Shown here: positions 40,101-50,626 of the stretch, piece after piece
Numbering within the stretch: position 1 is the stretch's first letter
Layout: every line of letters starts with the position of its first letter
Source: Amphirosellinia nigrospora
Taxonomy: Eukaryota > Ascomycota > Sordariomycetes > Xylariales > Xylariaceae
Length of the DNA: 64,000 nucleotides
Reading direction: 5' to 3'
Assembly: GCA_004123355.1 (NCBI GenBank)
Contig: SCHM01000002.1
Span: forward strand, 4,065,569-4,129,568
Position numbers and translations under genes: made by a program
The notes under the pieces: model-generated
The model's database searches: none
Seen by the model: the letters and a program-made list of their open reading frames with translations, nothing else
Told to the model about the DNA's origin: nothing

Positions 40101-43100
40101 TAATAATATATTTTTTTATATTTATTCTATTTATATTTAAAGTTAATAAAAATTAAATTTATATAAATTATTATAAAATTAATATATTAATAAAAAAAAA
40201 TTAATATTTAATACTTTTAATTAAAAAAATATTAGCTTATATTATAAAAGCTAAAATTTTTATAAAAATTAATATTTAATAAACGTTTAATAAAATTTAT
40301 ATATATTTAAATAATAAAAACTTTATTACGTTTAAAACTAAATATAAATTATATAATATAAAGTTTTATTTTTAATTTATTTAATAAACTAATAATATTT
40401 TAAAAATATATAAATAACGTTCTAAAAAATATTTAAATAATTTTTATAGCGCTTATATAAATAATATTTTAATATTTTTAAATAATTTAAAAAACTATTA
40501 AATTTACGTTATAAAAATATTAAAACGATTTAAAACTACTAGCTTTTAAGCTAATATTAAAAAATATAAATTTTATATTACTAAAATAAAATATTTTAGT
40601 TTTATTATTAAATAATAATATTAAAGTTAACCCTAAAAAAATTGCTATAATAAAAAAAATAAAAAAACTTTACTATAATAAAAAATATATAATTATTCGT
40701 AAAATTTTATAATTTTTACCGATAATTTATTATAAAATAGCCGCATAATTAAGCTTTTATTTAACTTAACGAAAAAAAAAATATATTTTAAATAAATATA
40801 AAAATACTAAAATATTTTTAATAAACTAAAATATTTATTTATTTATATTTTTATTTTAATATATTATAATTACGAAAAAAAACTAAAATTAAAATAAACG
40901 TTTTAATAAAATAGCTACTAAATATTTATTTTAAAAAAAAAAAATAAAAAATAATATTTTATTATATTTTTTTTTAAAATATTATATAACGTTAAACTAA
41001 ACTATAAATTTATAATAAAAAAATACTAATAATAATAAAAGCATTAATATATTAAAAGTTAAAATTAGCTAGTAATTAAATTAATTAGCTTTTTATAATT
41101 ATTATTAATTATAAACTTTTAAATATTTTAGTATTAAATAATAATTAAACTTATAATAAATAAATAAAACTAATAACTAATTATAATTTTATTATTATAT
41201 ATTGCTTTAAATTTAAAAATATTATCGCTAACGCTTTTATAAAAAAATAAAAAAATTTATAAACGTAAAAAATAAAATAAAAATTAAAAATATATAACTA
41301 TATTTTAATTAATTAATAAATTTAGTATTTTCCTGGGTAAAAAAAACGCTACTATTTATATTTTCGACCCGAAAAAAGTAGCTAATATAATAGCTATTAT
41401 ATATAAACTTAAAATAAAAACTATAATTAATATTTTAGCTATTAAAATCCTCCTAATAAATAAAATATTATAATAAACCGATAATTTTTAAACTTAAAAG
41501 TTTATTAAAAAAAAGCTTATATTAGTTTAAGTAAAATTAAATTTTAAACAAAAGTTTAATTATTTATAAAAAATAATTTATAATATTTAAAATAAATAAC
41601 TTATTTATTTTATATTAAAAAAAAATATAATTATATTATAATTGTTTATTTTAAATAAAATAAAACTTATAAATTTATAATATTATAATATTAATAGCTA
41701 AAACTAGCAAAAAATTATAATTAGTACGTAAAAAACTATTTAAAATATTAACCCGCTAAAATACTTTATAATAAAATATTTAAATTATTATAATTTATGC
41801 CGATTTTTTTAAAACTTTTTTAATATTTAATAATAAATTTTAAAAAAATAATAACTAATAAAAATAAAAAAAATTTATATTTATAATAATTAACCGATTA
41901 AATAAACTATTATAATTAATATTTTATAATAAAATAATAATAATAGCTTAAACTACTTATTTTTATTATAAAAATTTTTTATATTTTTAGATTATTAGAA
42001 AAAATTAACTCGGATAAAAAACTTTAATTTATTTTAGCTTTTATTAACGAACTAACGAAAATTTTTAATATTATTTAAAAGTTATTATTTTAAAACATTA
42101 TAAATTAATAAATTAAGCTAAAATTATTATAAAATATTTAAATTAAAAATTATGCTTTTTTATAACTATTATTAAAATAATTAAAAAATAGTTTTATTTA
42201 TTATAAATTTTATAGCGGCTTTTTTACTATATAAATTTATTAAACTATAACTTTATAAAATATTATTTAAATTTTTATATTTAATTATTATAACTAGCTT
42301 AGCTATATAATAAACGTAATTAATATTTTAACTAAAAATATATTACTTAAAAAAATATAACAATTAATAAAATAGTTAAAAAATATATTAAAACTATATA
42401 ATAAATTTTAAAATAAATATAAAAAAAACAATTTAAAAAAAAAACTATTATTAAAAAAATAAACTTTAAAATTAAAAACTAAATATTTATTATAAAAAAT
42501 ATTAATTATAAATAATTAATTAACCTTTAAATAAATTAAATTATTTATTAATATATTAATATTATAAAATCGTTAAAAAAATAAAACCGGCGATATTTTA
42601 ATTAAAAATATTTCCGAACTAACGCGCTTTTAATTTATATTACGCCGACCGATTATAAAAATACTTAAATAATTTATTATTAAGCTAAACTATTAAATAG
42701 CTTAAAAATAAAATAATAATCTTTAACAAAAAAAAACTTAAATAAAAAATAAAACAAATATAAATATTATAACTTTATTATAAAAAAACTTTTTAATATT
42801 AAATAAATTAAAAAAAATAAGATTTTAATAAAAATAATATTTTATAAATAATTTTAAAAATTCGCTTAAACTATTATTTAAGTTTTATAAAAATAACCCC
42901 GATTTAGTAGAACTACTAAAAAAACTAAAAAAATAGCTAAAAGCTATAAAAAAAAATAGATTTAAAAAAGATTACTTAAACAACAACGTTTTAAAAGTTC
43001 GCAAAAAACTAATATTACGTTATTCGTAAAAAAAAATATAAAAAACTAAACGTAAATAAAACAATATTAAAAAAATACTATTTATTAAATTATAAAAAAG

Positions 43101-43239
43101 CCCTAAAACGTAGCTATAAATAAAGGCTTATAGTATAATAGCTTAAGAGTAAAAACCTAAGGTAATTTTTCTTTTTATTAGACAATAACTTCTTAGCAAA
43201 CGTAAGGTTTAATTCGAATCTCGTAACGAGATTTTTTTT

Positions 43240-43248
43240 AAAGGGAAG
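43240..43248 (+). other. Polypurine tract of family D element
   Basis: AAAGGGAAG immediately upstream of the right LTR, the usual site of plus-strand priming. It is preceded by a hairpin TCTCGTAACGAGA and a T run. Confidence 0.5.
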
Positions 43249-43249
43249 T

Positions 43250-43463
43250 AATTACAAGTAGCTAACTAAATATAATAAATATAGTAGGTCTTTATAGGAC
43301 CTACCTAAAGTTATATAACCATAGCCCTACTATATATATATATAAAATCCTTATAAATAAAATTAGCTGCTAGATCTTAGATCTAGCTTAATATTTTTCG
43401 ATTAATATATAAATAAAACCTTAACTAAAAGCTTTGCTTTTATAAAAAATACTAATCGTAACA
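43250..43463 (+). repeat. Family D LTR, right copy
   Basis: Ends ATCGTAACA and is followed by ATTTA, which also precedes the left LTR. Confidence 0.8.
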
Positions 43464-43855
43464 ATTTATTTAAAAAGTTTAATAATTTTGTTTTAATAAA
43501 TATTATATTATTTTAAAACAATATTATAACTTTATTAAATATTAAGATATAAAGTTTATCCGTTTATTATTAAATTTATCAGTATAATAATCGCTAGATT
43601 AATATTTATAAATATAAAAAATTAAATATATTTAGTACGTTTAGTTTTATAAGCTAAAAAATTACGTTTTTTTTAGTTATAAATACTTTTAAAAATTTTT
43701 TAAAATTATAAACGTTATAAAGTTTTATTTTTATAATAAAAGTTTTTTAGCGAGTTAAAAGTTATAAATAATTAATATAAATAATATATAACTTTTAGTA
43801 CGTATTTTTATAGCTTTATTTTTTAATAAAATAAAGATTATAATAAAATTTTAAT

Positions 43856-44054
43856 TATTAAATTTAATAATATATATTTTAATCTATTTATATATCGCTA
43901 CTAAGTTTAATTAAGGCATTTCTAGTATAAAGTACTTAATAGGAGCACTAGCTACTAGTTAAGCCCTAACGCACTGCTATATATATTAAATAAGCAACCG
44001 GGTAATCTATCTAGTAATATATAAATAGATCACTAGTTAGTGCGTAATCTAACA
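43856..44054. repeat. Right LTR of outermost element
   Basis: Ends AATCTAACA and is followed by AAATA, the same 5 bp that precede the left LTR. It keeps more C and G than the left copy over most of its length. Confidence 0.8.
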
Positions 44055-44257
44055 AAATATGCTCACAAACATCGAAAGGGCAAGAATAAAACGGTACCCT
44101 ACCCAACCATGCGCACCTCAAATAGCCGAAGTTTTGGATTGACGCAAAGGAAGATAATAGATTAGAACGAACACAAGCATGAGAGATACAATGTACTATT
44201 AAGCGAATAAAATCTTTGGTGTCCAGAAGATTTCTGGTTTCCTATTTGCTATTTCCA

Positions 44258-44480
44258 TCACCTTTAGGTGCAGCGCCATTATTAGCCACAGTTGCACTAG
44301 CCACATCATACTAACCTACCTAGATAGATAATTAGGTTAGCCTGGGTTGAATGAACATCTCACAACTGTTTCCCTTTCGTTTTTATTCACTGTCATCTGT
44401 AGATTTTATTACAATACATCACGTACATATTGGAGCCTTTTCTTCGTCCGTATGTCTGGTTGTCTCGTGCGGGAAATAAA
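44258..44480. repeat. Diverged family A LTR copy, unmutated by RIP
   Basis: Shares ATCTGTAGATTTTAT...CAATA, GGAGCCTT and a TAGCCACAG region with 7401-7670 in the same order, but with many differences and length changes. It contains a CTAACCT...AGGTTAG inverted repeat. It lies outside the AT block. No flanking duplication found. Confidence 0.5.
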
Positions 44481-44878
44481 CATGTTAGTAGTTTACTGAT
44501 GTATACTATATGCGTAAGGAGGAGATGCCGAATAAGGCTAGTTTCATGTGTAGATAGTGAAAACTCATGTGTCAAAATTAGACCTGCGGAATCTGATGTC
44601 CCAGAATCATCCATTCTACGCCAGAATGAATCTGGCAAGGTTCTTTCTACCTGCATCTCTTATTCCCAGATTTTACTAATCTTTCTTATCGTATTTAGTT
44701 CACGAGTTAGAGTACGCGGTAAGGATGCACAGACCACGTAGATCAATGCTTGTTGTAATTACCGTAGATGGCAATCATGTCGCGTCTCATCTCGAGGATC
44801 AAAAGACGCGTCTCGAGCAACTGACCAAGTTCTTTCAACATAGTATTCAATCTGATTTCAATTCATCCTCGTTTCGAA
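44481..44878. other. Intergenic upstream of hypothetical gene
   Basis: Ordinary composition. It should hold the promoter of the gene at 44879. Open frames here overlap the LTR fragment and have no recognisable protein pattern. Confidence 0.4.
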
Positions 44879-45708
44879 ATGGCTCAGCCTTCTAAGCGAA
44901 TCAGGCTGGATGATGATGTCCAACAATATCCAACATACCCGTCACACCCATCATACCCTTCACAACCGCCATACCCTTCACAACCATCATACGCGTCACA
45001 ACCAGCATACGCGTCACAACCAGCATACGCGTCACAACCAGCATACCCATCACACCCTCAACCGCGGTACGACCTCATGATCTCGCAGCTTGACGAGGGA
45101 AGCTTGCGACAAATGCTCAATAGTCTAGCCATGACCTCGCCATCTGCACAGAGCGCCATCACATATTATTACTCTCAACTTATGCAAGCACGCCGAACAC
45201 GCGTCGTAAACTTCGACAGTTATAGCAAAGACGCGTGGCATGTGCTCAATACCAGCGAATACACCGAAGGGCGCGGAAGCAAGCAGTACCATGCTTCCTT
45301 CGACGCAGCGAGTGATGTACGGGACTGCATCACGGCCATCGGAAAGAGACACACGCAGACAGTTCATATGAGACCAAGTTAAGCGCACTGGAGACCCTGC
45401 GCAAGATTGCCAAAACCGTGCTGTTAGCCGGGGATACGCTTGGCCACGAAGTACGCCTGCAGTTCCAGTGCGAGACTTGTCTAGGTGATGAGATGTTGCG
45501 TATTGCGGAATCGATGCAACCAGAGGAACGGCTCCGTGCCGGCGCGACTTCGGATGCGAAGGGTTCTCTAGCTGAGAAGCTCCAGTGGGTATGCGAAGAG
45601 GCGGCTGCGAACTGCACCCTGGGATCTGAATGCCTCTACTTGGTCTTAGGTCTTCTCCTTGGAGAACCAGTGGACCCCGATGAGGATGAGAGTGGCGAAG
45701 ATGAGTAG
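44879..45708 (+). CDS. Hypothetical protein with Tyr/Pro/Ser/Gln repeat N-terminus
   Basis: About 276 residues; I do not recognise the family. It starts MAQPSKRIRLDDD (a short basic patch, possibly a nuclear signal). A low-complexity repeat of hexapeptides of the type YPSQPS/YASQPA follows to about residue 60, then a globular part with an Arg-rich helix (LMQARRTRVVNFDSYSKDAWHVLN). The C-terminal half (TLRKIAKTVLLAGDTLGHEV, LQFQCETCLGDEMLRIA, ECLYLVLGLLLGEP) is helical and ends in an acidic tail (DPDEDESGEDE). The frame jumps near 45345, where one base is missing in a GGAAAG stretch; the protein resumes as ETHADSSYETKLSALETL. The helical architecture and acidic tail suggest an intracellular, perhaps nuclear, protein. 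The repeat is an 18-bp coding minisatellite. Confidence 0.65.
44954..45043 (+). repeat. 18-bp coding minisatellite, 5 units
   Basis: Five units of TAC-(CCT/GCG)-TCACAACC-x-x-CA encode repeats of YPSQP/YASQPA. Units 3-5 are identical, pointing to recent expansion. A partial unit follows. Confidence 0.9.
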
Positions 45709-46325
45709 GAATCCAAGGGATGAAGGTCAAGAGAGACTAGGGAAGGGTTGAGAGTAGAATGGAGATTCAAGTAGGTGATATGGTAGATAACGGCGCACTT
45801 GATTGAAGAATCATCAACATCATGACTATCTCTCTTGTGGGTATTCCTATTTCGGGGTAATGTAATCGGCATCTTATCGACGTCGTGTAAGTAGCGTTTC
45901 TGCATAGTCAATTTGGAGCCCAAGTATGTGAACGAGGCAAACAGCCTCAAGCTATCGTCTGCAGGACTAATAGGAATATGCTACACTCATTATGAATCTT
46001 TCTGCCTTGTAAGCGCATGTAGCGCGATATGTACGCCAGGAATGTGATGCATTGGCCATCTCAGCTAGTTAGTGCAGATCTGACAAGCCACATTTGATTG
46101 GCGACCATTGTTAGCCACAATACGCACAGATTGCCAAGCTTATCTTCGTACTGCCAGAATAGAATCGCGGCAACTATCTAAGGCCGGCGACACAAAGCGG
46201 CTCAGAGAGTGGATGGGAGTCAGGTGGGTGCTTAGGTCCGCTACATAAATTCAATGTGCTGACGACGAGGAGACTCAATCCCGCCCAATAAGCGACTGCG
46301 AGCTTCGCGGACCTCCACAGACCTG
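45709..46325. other. Intergenic
   Basis: 3' flank of the hypothetical gene and spacer DNA of ordinary composition. No credible gene or repeat end seen. Confidence 0.4.
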
Positions 46326-46446
46326 TGTAGCCGGAGAAGCGAGTGTTTCAGTGTTTCAGTGTTCGAGTTCAGCTTCGGTATCTGCTTGAGACTCACGATA
46401 ACTTCGTACGACTGCTCACCTCGTAGGGTAGTATTTAGCGAACTTC
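46326..46446 (+). repeat. Dispersed repeat, copy 1 of 2
   Basis: TGTAGCCGGAGAAGCGAGTG ... GTTCGAGTTCAGC ... GACTCACGATAACTTCGTAC ... CCTCGTAGGGTAGTATTT matches 50512-50626 in the same orientation with small indels. It carries a tandem GTGTTTCA duplication absent from copy 2. The order of a TAGCCGG-A-like and a GTTCGAGTTC segment resembles pol III A and B boxes, so a tRNA-derived SINE is possible but unproven. Confidence 0.6.
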
Positions 46447-47041
46447 CTGCTAGATCCGTGTCACAGTCATCTTATCGCTCGTGGGTCTCAGGTATTAGAA
46501 AATATCGCCTCGCATACGTCGTTCGCATATCGCACGACAACCGCCTTACAAGGCTAATGAAATCAATAGATGCCGTCTGGGTATTCATAATTCTCTATTC
46601 TATCAGAATTACTCTAAAGGTTTGTGGTAAGAAGAGTTTTTTTACATATTAGCAGTGTCTGAGCTCCCGAAATTATACAATAGAGCTACCAAAAATCATT
46701 CCTCTTCTTGCATTACATAGTGGCTCATATAGGAGAGGTTTCTGTCCCGAGTGATTGATTGGCTTTTTTAAATAAGCGTAAATCGTTTAAACTCTTGGAA
46801 CCTCTCCAGCTTCCACAACACAACCGCGCGGTCATACCGCTTGGTGTCAATATGGACGGCACCAACTTGGTTTTGGGACTCGCAACTTGACTGTTGATCA
46901 TATTGACAGGTTTTAGTATACCCGAAGCGATTACTGCAGCTCCATCCTTTGCGCCGGAGCCGCACATCCATCTTGTTAAATCTCCAATTGGCGAGCCAGA
47001 TGTTGGTGTAACCCGTGGCGCCTCCTATTGCTGTCGCAACT
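46447..47041. other. Intergenic, kinase 3' flank
   Basis: Several open frames of 80-96 codons overlap on both strands here, including one entering the kinase 3' end. None has a recognisable domain, and they compete with each other. Probably 3' UTR and spacer. Confidence 0.4.
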
Positions 47042-48395
47042 TCAAGCAGCATCAAGAATATGCCTTTGAACTAGGTCAGAAATGTACACATCGCTCTCTT
47101 CCGGGATGTTCGGATAAGTTTGCTGTATTTTCGGGGTTATGGCAGAGAGTAAGTGGGAGAGGCTTGGCCGCATGGCTGCGTTGAAATTGACACACTGTAT
47201 AATCAACGCTAGTAATTCGGAGTCGAGGTCGGGATCCATCGTATTGGGACCTTGCTTGTCGTTTAAGAGTCGATAAATATTCAGGTGTCCGCCTTCGCAG
47301 ATGAGGTTACACATAGTCTAGAATTCAGTTGCCAAAGTTAGCCATGATTCCATCAACTTGGCTTTAAAGTCTAAAGCGTAGCGCACTAGAGGTTTTATTA
47401 CGTACTTCCCCAACCGCAAAGATGTTTTCCTCAATAGAATTTGCAGCAATAGTAGCTAATCCGAAGTCGATAAGCTTTAGCACAGGAAAGATACGGTGTT
47501 CCCCTGACCCAAACTTCCAAGCATAACTAAGATTGCAAATTAATCATCTTGTTCAAACAGCTGCCACAAGTTAACAAGAAAAAAAAACATACTATTGCCG
47601 CCGTGTAAGTCACTATGTAAACATTTCTCAGGAGGGTAATCATTGGCGTTAGCTGGTATAGTTTCAAGTATCCGATCTCTTGGGCCCTTGGGGCCTTCTC
47701 GGGGTCACCCGGTGGGTAAGCCATCCCAACACAACCTCTAACAACTAAGGCCCTGTTAGATAATATTTGCAAGAGACCGCATTCCAAGCGGAGATTCCGG
47801 TATAATATCCAAGACAGAAAGTCCCTCGTCAACTTCAATCACGGCTGGTATGGTCGACAGTCAGAAGTTAAGCATGCCGTGCTTATTTGAGAGAACCTCT
47901 TTAACTTACGGCAGAGAAACATCGCCCAAAGTATGCGATTTGGGAGCTTTCGCTCTGAATTAATATGTTCCGCCAGTCTTCGGTGGAAGCCGGAAAGAGT
48001 TCCGTGCTCTATATATTCCGTAATGATTGTGTTCTTCTTGATCCACGTCGTGTCTTCAGATTGTAAAGGGATTTCAATTATAGTGAGAATATGTTCAGCC
48101 CATAAAAATGGCTACAATAGATTAATGTTAAGTTCTTTATTTCACTATAAAATGCATCAGTAGTCACCTTTAAGCTGTCGATTTCAATCTGGATATTTTG
48201 ATATGTCACGCCAATGGCTTTGATAGCGATTGTTTCATAGTCGCTCGGCCCGGCGTTTTTGTTTCGATAACATAGGGTAACGCCGAAAGCTCCATTTCCC
48301 ACTGTTTTCTCGAATGCATACCCGGTTTCATTTAAGAAAAGGGTTTTCACCTTTTCAGCAGTTTCCCGGTGTGGTTCGTTCCAATTAATACTCAT
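47042..48395 (-). CDS. Protein kinase-like protein, five exons
   Basis: About 330 residues. Exons (minus strand): 48395-48168, 48111-47910, 47752-47594, 47526-47406, 47317-47042. Introns open GTGACT, GTAAGT, GTATGT and GTACGT and close TAG, CAG, TAG and TAG; the first, second and fourth contain CTAAC/TTAAC-type branch sites. In order: glycine loop GNGAFGV, Lys in AIKAI, IEIDSLK and ILTIIEIP (C-helix and strand 4), hinge ITEYIEHGTL, GMAYPP, catalytic loop HSDLHGGN (HxD with the usual Asn), IDFG, and a C-lobe ending RPSLSHLL. HSD for HRD suggests a non-RD kinase of the kind common in fungal expansions. Start taken at Met 48395 (MSINWNEP); another Met lies 15 bases upstream. Three frame jumps (start of exon 3, near 47685, near 47500) are each cured on paper by one base in a G or C run. 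Substrate unknown. Confidence 0.75.
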
Positions 48396-49000
48396 AATGG
48401 CATTATTCAAAGAAATTTTGTAAGGATATAGTAGCGTTCAATACGTGAGACGCGTGTAGGTTTGAGAGACATGATTTATTATAATTTCAAGACATTCCCT
48501 CCGCGAGGCCTTTCCGCAGCTCTTAAACGAGGTTTTGTTCGATAATTATTCGATTGTTCTGGTTTCCGGTTTCAGTGAATAATACAACAACAAAGAGGTG
48601 CTTAAAATACCACAAATTATAGATCAAGACCTTACTCAAGGCGGTTAGCCTTATACGCACATGTATGATTAAGTACGAAACTAGGAAATCAAGATTTATG
48701 AGTGCCCTCAATCCTAACTACTAGTTACCACTCCTTCACTCGCTGAAGTCAAATCACAGCGGAAACATGGCATTCGCTTTCTTTCAGTCAGCAACCCAAC
48801 GTTATTTGTCAGTCAGTAGATTCAAGTTCGTATTATTGATGGCCTTCTATTGTTGGTTCTCCTTGCAGACAGTATGACCCTCATGACCCCTCTGTGCGTC
48901 AAACAGCATACGTTTCTTACTTCTTTGAAGCTTAGCCAACACATTTGAATAATGTTCGAACTTAACTTTGACGGTGTGGCTCTTGCCGATTCGTCTTGAT
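48396..49000. other. Intergenic between kinase and acetyltransferase
   Basis: Should hold the kinase promoter and the acetyltransferase 3' flank. No credible gene seen. Confidence 0.4.
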
Positions 49001-49719
49001 CTATTTCTTTCTAAAGTCCTCCAATTTCTTCTTTTGCACGCCGTCTTCGCCGAAATTCGAAGGGTCTAGCCATCCGTCAAAAGCATCCTTAATAGCCGGC
49101 CAATCTCCGTCAATCATAGAAAACCAGGCAGTATCTCGATTCCGCTCCTTTATGATCATGTGCTGCCTAAATATGCCTTCGAACGTGAATCCGAGTCTCA
49201 ATGCAGCCCTTTGGCTTGATGAATTGAGAGTGTTACATTTCCACTCGTATCGTCGGTACTCCAAATCTTCGAACGCATGCTTAGCCATCAAGTACATGGC
49301 TTCTGTTGCAGTAGGGGTTCTTTGTAGCTTGGGCGAGAACATGACACTGCCCACTTCGACTGCGCGATTCTTTTCATTAATGTTCATGTAGCTTGCACAG
49401 CCTATGACATTATCGGCACCATCCGAAGTAGTTGGCTGGTCGGTGGGGATGATTGCGTAGGGCACGAAGTCTGGGCTGTTGATTTGACCATCCATGGCTG
49501 CGCGAAACTCCGATAGCTCGTCGAAAGGCCCACCCAGCATGTAGTCCATAGATAAGAGTTCTCTTTCCCGGATACGTGGGGATATAATGAGACGACATGC
49601 TTGTCAGTCATGCCGACTAAGGTGACGTACCGGCCTGATAACCTGGTATTTAGGGATGGCCGAAGGGCGGGAGTTTTTCCCACGACGGAGCCTAGCAATC
49701 TCTGCGGTGCGGTACCCAT
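49001..49719 (-). CDS. GNAT-family N-acetyltransferase (RimJ/RimL type)
   Basis: About 240 residues. The N-terminal part (LSGRYVTLVGMTDKHVVSLYPHV) is the usual first strand of RimJ/RimL-like enzymes; then LWDYMLGGPFDELSEFRAAM and VIGCASYMNINEKNRAVEVG (the substrate-side strands). VMFSPKLQRTPTATEAMYLM fits motif A, the acetyl-CoA pyrophosphate loop, in the Q/R-x-x-G/A pattern. LNSSSQRAALRLGFTFEGIFRQHMI is motif B, where residual CoA contacts and the Gly-Phe turn lie. The frame jumps near 49550, where a GGG run is one base short (LW to DYMLGG). Start is the Met at 49719. Likely a cytosolic enzyme acetylating a small amine or a protein N-terminus; the substrate is not predictable from the sequence. 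Confidence 0.85.
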
Positions 49720-50511
49720 GATTGGTGGAGAGGATTTTAATAGTAGAGAGGTTCAAGAAACAAATCTATGTCCCAGATGTTAATGAAGTAAGCGCTTAAA
49801 TTGACTTAGCCAGGGTGCAACGTCCCTTAAAAAGATCGCCTCGGAACCGGGCGCGGGCGCCGTTTTCGGAGATCCCCCGATGACTCAAGCCTGGCTCCGA
49901 TATTTAGAAACTTGAACCTCATAAAGCCGAGGATGAGTTTTGATCAACGTTAAAAACTCCCACTACTTAAAATATTATCATATACAACCTAGGCCCCTTA
50001 ATGACTCAGACCATCTAATCCGACTTATCCGCGTCGATACTCCAACTACGGGAAACCCTCTGGTTTAGTGCGCCATTTGACAGCAGCAATGTCAGGTTTC
50101 TCACATGTTCTGTATCGGGTGACTCTCAAAGGCAAACGGTCACTGGGCCATTCATTGAACGGATCCTAGGTAACAGTTGTGCAAGTGAAATCTCATCGGG
50201 TTCTGCAGAAAAAGAGCTTGATCCGAAGACCACATTACTGGAACTCGCTATCCTTCTGTTGAGATATGGCATCACCGGCCATTGGAGATGTGGATAGCGA
50301 AGGCGGGTATTGAGAGTGTCGAAACCTGTCACACAGGGCTCTGATTGAGGGCTTGGAATAGGTTCAATTGAGTAATAAACGACTATAGTGCCAAAGGGGC
50401 CATATAGATCTAATTCCTTCCTCCGTTTAAAGGGAAGATTCGCCGCCTTTTATGCTCAGAATTCCCTTTCCTTTCCTTTCCCTTCCTCACGGGACCGAAA
50501 GGTAAGACCTT
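49720..50511. other. Intergenic
   Basis: Acetyltransferase upstream region and spacer. One 68-codon open frame on the minus strand (50126-50332) has no recognisable motif. CCTTTCC-type pyrimidine repeats at 50461-50485. Confidence 0.4.
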
Positions 50512-50626
50512 TGTAGCCGGTGAGGCGAGTGTTTCGGGTTCGAGTTCAGCTCGGTATCTGCTTCTGAGACTCACGATAACTTCGTACGACTGCCTCAGCC
50601 TCGTAGGTAGTATTTCGCGAGCTCCG
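50512..50626 (+). repeat. Dispersed repeat, copy 2 of 2
   Basis: Partner of 46326-46446: TGTAGCCGGTGAGGCGAGTG, GGGTTCGAGTTCAGCTCGG, GACTCACGATAACTTCGTAC, CCTCGTAGGTAGTATTTCG. The GGGTTCGAGTTC segment is close to a pol III B box. Confidence 0.6.

Larger units (their letters stand above)
36405..43463 (+). mobile_element. LTR retrotransposon fossil (family D), about 7.1 kb
   Basis: Direct repeats 36405-36615 and 43250-43463 (about 212 bp) are flanked by an exact 5-bp duplication, ATTTA (36400-36404 and 43464-43468). A purine tract AAAGGGAAG (43240-43248) lies directly before the right LTR and suggests plus orientation. It contains an inverted, unmutated solo LTR of the same family at 36956-37169. 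Interior RIP-mutated and broken, with no open frame; superfamily not assigned. Inserted into the outermost element. Confidence 0.75.
4140..44000. other. AT-rich RIP isochore (nested transposons)
   Basis: About 40 kb of very AT-rich DNA. Long runs (for example 8.9-12 kb) contain essentially no CA or TG dinucleotides, while TA is very common and the remaining C and G sit in GC, CG, CT and AG contexts. This is what RIP leaves after converting CpA to TpA on both strands. No host gene is readable in it and no long open frame survives. Less mutated islands at 7401-7670, 22230-22305, 35281-35886 and 36956-37169 are annotated separately. The rest is the interior of the elements listed below plus simple AT runs. 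Confidence 0.9.
5661..44054. mobile_element. Outermost LTR retrotransposon fossil of the nest (with inserts)
   Basis: Two 199-bp direct repeats (5661-5859 and 43856-44054) are bounded by short inverted ends, TGTTAGATT at the left copy and AATCTAACA at the right copy. Both are flanked by the same 5 bp, AAATA (5656-5660 and 44055-44059). Matching target duplications at this distance imply one insertion later expanded by other elements. Subtracting the inserts (7401-7670, 8015-22943, 26831-35131, 35281-35886, 36405-43463) leaves about 6.8 kb of interior plus the LTRs, about 7.2 kb. The differences I see between the two LTRs are transitions. Interior heavily RIP-mutated and clearly broken; superfamily and orientation not assigned. 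It must be older than all its inserts. Confidence 0.75.

Noticed and set aside
43199-43240. tRNA gene or tRNA-primer site
   Set aside because: TTCGAATC resembles a T-loop, but no T-stem, acceptor stem or D-arm pairs around it, and it is about 30 bp from the LTR on the purine-tract side.
4140-44000. The AT-rich block as a centromere
   Set aside because: Fungal regional centromeres can be RIP-mutated transposon arrays, but 40 kb of nested elements between genes is also ordinary heterochromatin. Nothing in the sequence alone decides it; CENP-A mapping would.
4140-44000. Mitochondrial DNA insertion
   Set aside because: The AT content is similar, but the CpA/TpG loss, the LTR pairs and the target duplications explain the block, and no mitochondrial gene or rRNA pattern is visible.
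5661-44059. Starship-type giant element
   Set aside because: The block is large, but its ends are LTRs with a 5-bp duplication and there is no captain recombinase or cargo gene.
44393-44741. Two overlapping frames of 87 and 103 codons
   Set aside because: Antisense to one another and overlapping the diverged LTR copy; no motif.
45125-45950. Minus-strand frames opposite the hypothetical gene
   Set aside because: Shadows of the plus-strand gene; the plus frame has the better composition and structure.
46725-47184. Frames of 80-96 codons downstream of the kinase
   Set aside because: Three frames compete on both strands and none carries a recognisable domain; probably kinase 3' UTR.
50126-50332. 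68-codon minus-strand frame
   Set aside because: No motif, no partner exon, short.
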